From Tachypleus tridentatus (Eukaryota > Arthropoda > Merostomata > Xiphosura > Limulidae): DNA of 64,000 nucleotides. Positions 54,801-60,800 of this stretch are shown here, piece by piece. Within the stretch, counting starts at the first letter, position 1. Every line of letters begins with the position of its first letter. A program made the position numbers and the translations under genes. The stretch is from NCBI RefSeq assembly GCF_004210375.1, contig NC_134832.1, positions 153,695,592 to 153,759,591 of the forward strand. Reading direction: 5' to 3'. The notes beneath the pieces are model-generated. The model saw nothing but the letters and a program-made list of their open reading frames with translations. It did no database searches and was not told the origin of the DNA.

Positions 54801-57800
54801 AAACAGATTAAGTCATGCATTAACTCCTTTTTAGACTGCATCTTTTTTTAACACAAGGTGTTTTTGATTGGATTAAAGAATATACTACAATATAATGCTT
54901 TACCATTGTTAACAAGGCATCATCTGCATGATACTGCTACATTAAAGGCTTATTGTTGTGTGTTAGTTTTTACTCCCAAATTTAGCTGCTTCCAGTTTTT
55001 CATAAGTCAGTTGGTGAACAGTTGAAATCAATCTATATCACCTTTCTGATCAAGCTGAATGAACCATAACCTGTAATTTGTGTCATTCAACATTTAACTT
55101 TGTGTTGTTAGCTATAAAACATAAGCAATCCATCAATGCCAACAGAACAAATAACCACATGAACTACAAAATAACCTAACAAGTTTATTTTCAGCATAAA
55201 ATAATGCTGTGTCCTTTGCAAAGAATCAAACCCCATATTTTAGTGTTCTAAATCAATAAACTCACCACAAACTCCTCAAGAGACATCCTAACACAAATAA
55301 AACAATGTAATATACCAAAACCTAGTAGTAAGTCTACTTTTATATCAGAAAACGTGTTAGTCAAAATGTCAGCTATCAAAGGCTCACATGTTAATATACC
55401 AAACACTAGCAGTAACTTACCTTTATACCATAGTAAGTGTGGGTAAAAATGTCAGCTATCAAAAGTTCAAGGCCCAGCATGGCCAGGTGGGTTAAGGCAC
55501 TTGACTCATAATCTAAGGGTCACGGGTTCACATTCCCATCACACCAAATATGCCTGCCTTTTCAGCCATGGGGGACGTTATAATGTGACGGTCAATACAA
55601 CTATTCGTTGGTAAAAGAATAGCTCAAGAGTTGGCAGTGGGTGGTGATGACTAGCTGCCTTCCCTCTAGTCTTACACTGCTAAATTAGGGATGGCTAGCA
55701 CAGATAGCACAGTAACTTTGTGCAAAATTTAAAAACAAACAAACAAAGGCTCACATGTTAATATAGCAAAGACTAGCAGTAAGTTACCTTTATACCATAG
55801 TTAGTGTGAGTAAAAATGTCAGCTATCAAAGGCTCACATATTAACATACCAAAACTAACAATAAGCATACTTTTATACCAGGATAAGTGTTAACAAAAAT
55901 GTCAGCTATCAAAGTCTCAAGTGTTAGTATACCAAAATCTAGCAGCAAGCCTACTTTTATACCAGAATAAGTGTTAGTAAAAATGTCAGCTATCAAAGTC
56001 TCAAGTGTTAGTATACCAAAATCTAGCAGCAAGCCTACTTTTATACCAGAATACGTTAGTAAAAATGTCAGCTATCAAAGTCTCAAGTGTTAGTATACCA
56101 AAATCTAGCAGCAAGCCTACTTTTATACCAGAATACGTTAGTAAAAATGTCAGCTATCAAAGTCTCAAGTGTTAGTATACCAAAATCTAGCAGCAAGCCT
56201 ACTTTTATACCAGAATAAGTTAGTAAAAATGTCAGATATCAAAGTCTCAAGTGTTAGTATACCACAATCTAGCAGCAAGCCTACTTTTATACCAGAATCG
56301 TTAGTAAAATGTCAGCTATCAAAGTCTCAAGTGTTAGTATACCAAAATCTAGCAGCAAGCCTACTTTTATACCAGAATACGTTAGTAAAATGTCAGTTAT
56401 CAAAGACTCGCATGTTAATATACCAAAACTAGCAGTAAGCCTACTTTTATAACGTGTTAGTCAAAATGTCAGCTACTGTGATATTTAACTTCAATCTGTA
56501 GATAATATATCGTTTTATTACTTTTTCTCACTTTCTCTTTGAGCTAATAATGTGTCTGGCTAGATATTGTAGAAATGAGGTGAATCAAATGTTGTTCATA
56601 AGTGAAAAAACTGGCTGCAGTATTCTTATCACTGTACTTCCTTATTACAGTTTCACCATTAAATGAACCAGTTAATGTAAGGGGAGAAAAGTTTAAAATA
56701 GAATTTGTTGTTAATCACCAAATAAAACCAATGAAATTAATGAGAAATTCTGTGGCTTAATGAATAATTCAACTATTAATGATGTTGAAGTTATGTCAGA
56801 TTTCAAGTATATAGACTGGATTTTAAAATTTTCAGGATAGTTTTCTTCGACAATAGTGAGGAAACTGACTAGGAATAATGCTATTTTAGATTTATTAACT
56901 TCTAATAAAGAAATGGTTGACAGAGATTAGAAAACATTTGTTGGAAGCGATATTTACATAAGATGTTCACTGTGCATGAAGACATTCACACTAGATGTTT
57001 CACTGCATATTAAGACATTCACTTACACTAGATGTTTCACTGCATATTAAGACATTCACTTACACTAGATGTGTCACTGCATATTAAGATATTCACTTAT
57101 ACTAGATGTTTCACTGCAGATTAAGATATTCACTTATACTAGATGTTTCACTGCAGATTAAGATATTCACTTATACTAGATGTTTCACTGCAGATTAAGA
57201 TATTCACTTATACTAGATGTTTCACTGCAGATTAAGATATTCACTTATACTAGATGTTTCACTGCATATTAAGACATTCACTTATACTAGATGTTTCACT
57301 GCATATTAAGACATTCACTTATACTAGATGTTTCACTGCATATTAAGACATTCACTTATACTAAATGTTTCACTGCAGATTAAGACATTCACTTATACTA
57401 AATGTTTCACTGCAGATTAAGACATTCACTTATACTAAATGTTTCACTGCAGATTAAGACATTCACTTATACTAGATGTTTTGCTTCACATGAAGATAAA
57501 AATAATGGGGTTGTGGTTTCAAATTTCTAAAAAGTAAATATTGAAGAGATGAAGCAAGAACTGCATACTGTGAATTGGGTAACTGTATTAGTTGGAAATA
57601 CTGATCAAATGTAGAGGGTTGAAATACATTCTTAAATATTCAAGATAAGCATGTTTCTTATAGGAAAATAATGGCTGCAAATAAGAAAATAAGAGATTGG
57701 CTTACAAAAGATAAAATTAAAGAAAATAATTTTATTTACAAGAAGTTTAAACTGCTTGCAATAATGGATATTTGAAGGATTATAAAAGATTAAGAGAGTT

Positions 57801-60800
57801 GGTCAAATGGAAAATTAGGAAATCAAAATCTATATGACAAAAGGTTGACTCAAAATATAAAAATTAACAGTAAGGATTTCTTCAGATAAAATAAGCAAAA
57901 CATTAGGATGTGAATAGGGCTTTAGAGAAATAAGCAAAGAAGGCTAACAATTGATGATTATGGGATGGCTGGTTTTTTTAAAATTCTATTGTTCTTCAAT
58001 TTGTACTAAATGTAAACAAGATCTAGGTGTAATTGTTGATCAGTATCTTAAGACATCCAAGCAACATAGTGTTGCTAGTGGTAGGACAAATAGAATTTTA
58101 GGTTGTACCAACATAAATATTGATTACAAGTCTATAGAGGTTATAATGCCATTGTACAAGTCACTGGTTAGGCACATCAGGAGTATCATGTTCAGTCTTG
58201 GGCTCCTTACTATAAGGACTGGAGAGAGAGTTCACAGTAGGGCTACTGTGATGTACACGCTGTTATATCAAGACAGGTTGAGCTGTTTGAAATTTTATTT
58301 TGATAAAAGAAGCTGATTGAGGCATTTAAGAGTGTTAATGGAAGTGTTAGGGTTTAATCATTTTTCATATTTAATGTGAGAATAATAACACCAGGTGACC
58401 ATTAAATTTTAGCAGGGCAGAAGTCATCTTCAGTTAAGACAGCTTTACTTTAACAAAATGGTTAATGTAATTAATTTAAGAAAAGTTTTGATAAGGACTG
58501 GCTTTGAACATTATCTATCAGAGTTTAGTACTGTGAATGGGACAACCTACATGAACCAGCAGTTTCCTTAAATTATGTACATATTTACATAAAGAAAACT
58601 TCAATAACATTATAATGATAATTATACTAACTTTAGAGTGAAAGTAAACAAAGAAATGATAGATCACTCATAAATTAACAGTTGGGTGAACAACTTAAAT
58701 ATTTACAATATAAATAAACAAACTTGTTACTCATCTAAAAAATTACACTTATTAATTTTAATTAAATAACAATCTCAATGAAAATTAAGGTTATCCGTTA
58801 TGGTTAACTAATTAAACGTAATGTTACATTTTTCCCTATGTTTTAAATTTTACAGACAGCAAAACTTACACTGTTCTTTGGCTTGTTGCAGTGTATCTCC
58901 AGTAAAGCGTACAAAGTTATCTCCAGCATACTGCAACCTGAAATACAAATAATATTCATTCATTTGTGGCAAGTATAATTTATAAAAGTCCAATAACTCA
59001 ATCTAAAATACACAAAATTGAACAATTTCAATATTTTGCTCTATAAAGTATGAGTGAGAATGATTTCTTATCTAGTTGTATCAATTAATAATTTTTTTCA
59101 GTTTTTATTAAACTATTTTAAAGGTAAGTTGAAAAAACAGACACATCGAATTTTTATTTATAAAGTTTCCCTGCAGTCTCTATTTAAACATATAAAAGGA
59201 AAAATTAATTTTTAATACAGTTAATAAGAAAACATCTTGATAATAAAGTGTAATTATTAACCGATCTAAAGATAGGATTGTCAACTTTGATATTTTTATT
59301 TTAGAAATCCAGAGGAAACCAGACATGTTAAATATAACAAGTGTTAACTGGATAATACATGTATACAATGTTTTGGTAACTGGATAATATGGGCATAAAA
59401 TATTTCAATAACTGGATAATACATGAACGCAATATATATGTAAAAACGGCTCATTTGGGTTGAGAAAATTTTTTACGTAGAGGACGAACAACGTTTCGAC
59501 CTTCTGCGGCCATCGTCAGGTTCACAAAGAAAGAAAGATGACCGAAGAAGGTCAAAACGTTGTTCGCTCCTCTACGTAAAAAAATTTTCTCAACCCAAAC
59601 GAGCCGTTTTTACGTATATATTTTTCTCTACAAGTGGATTTTCTCAACATCACATGAACACAATATTTCAATAACTGGATAATATAAAAATACAGTATTT
59701 TGGTAACTGGATAATACAGGCATTCAATGTTTTGCAATGCAAATTAAAAAATAAAAAACATTTAGAAACAATCTTTAAATTAAGGTTAGAATATGTGATA
59801 ACAGTTAGGATGGTTTAATACCATTAAAATATACATTTATTTATTTATTATTCTGCTTTCTTGGGTTTTCCCATCACATTTTAACAGAAAAACAATGGCA
59901 ACTTTAAACATTTTTCCCTACATATATGTATCTCATAACTGGTAATTTTACATCTTGATACAGTGTGTTTATAAACTTGGTAACTGTACAGTATTTTGAC
60001 CACAGAGAAATGAACTGAAAAACTTCAGATCAAGATACCTACTCTTCTGGATCTTTCTTTGTACCCTTGTGAGGATTGTCTCTCATTGACCTAGTTTTGG
60101 GATCATAGTATGCAGAATTGGGATCCAAGTTCCTCAGGTACTAAAATCCAAGAGTACAAATTATAATACATTATTACATACAAGAATCACAGTTCTCACA
60201 CAGAAAAACATCAGTTTCATACTTGATAGTACCAATACAGTGGTACATTTGTATTCTTTAGAAAAGGATCACACAACTTTTGTACCACTGGAAGTCTGAG
60301 GTTGGTTAACATTATAAATAAACAGTATCAATTACAAGACAGTATACTTAACAATAAAGAAACTGAAATAACTTTTACTTGGATATAAAATTGTGGCTAT
60401 TAGTGTTGGGTTACCTTAAAATACAGATGACCAAAATCAAAAGACTAAATAAGACATGAAACAAAGAATTCCATAGCAGGCCTCTCAAGTAATAAATGAA
60501 ATTGTTGGAAAATGCCACAACAGCTTTTACATTTTATCTTCTCTGTGCAGCTGAAAAATTAGTAAAGTGGGCCAAGTATCAGCATATAGCAGTCTCACAC
60601 AGATAAATTACTACATACTTCACATGACAGATGTATAGCAGTCTCACACACAGATAAATTACTACATACTTCACATGACAGATGTATAGCAGTCTCTCAC
60701 ACAGATAAATTACTACATACTTCACATGACAGATGTATAGCAGTCTCTCACACAGATAAATTACTACATACTTCACATGACAGATGTATAGCAGTCTCTC

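Larger units (their letters stand above)
59347..59730. repeat. short minisatellite-like repeats (AACTGGATAATA), split by a Penelope-like palindrome
   Basis: About six units of roughly 35 bp with AACTGGATAATA lie on both sides of the palindrome at 59436-59651. They are imperfect. Confidence 0.7.
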
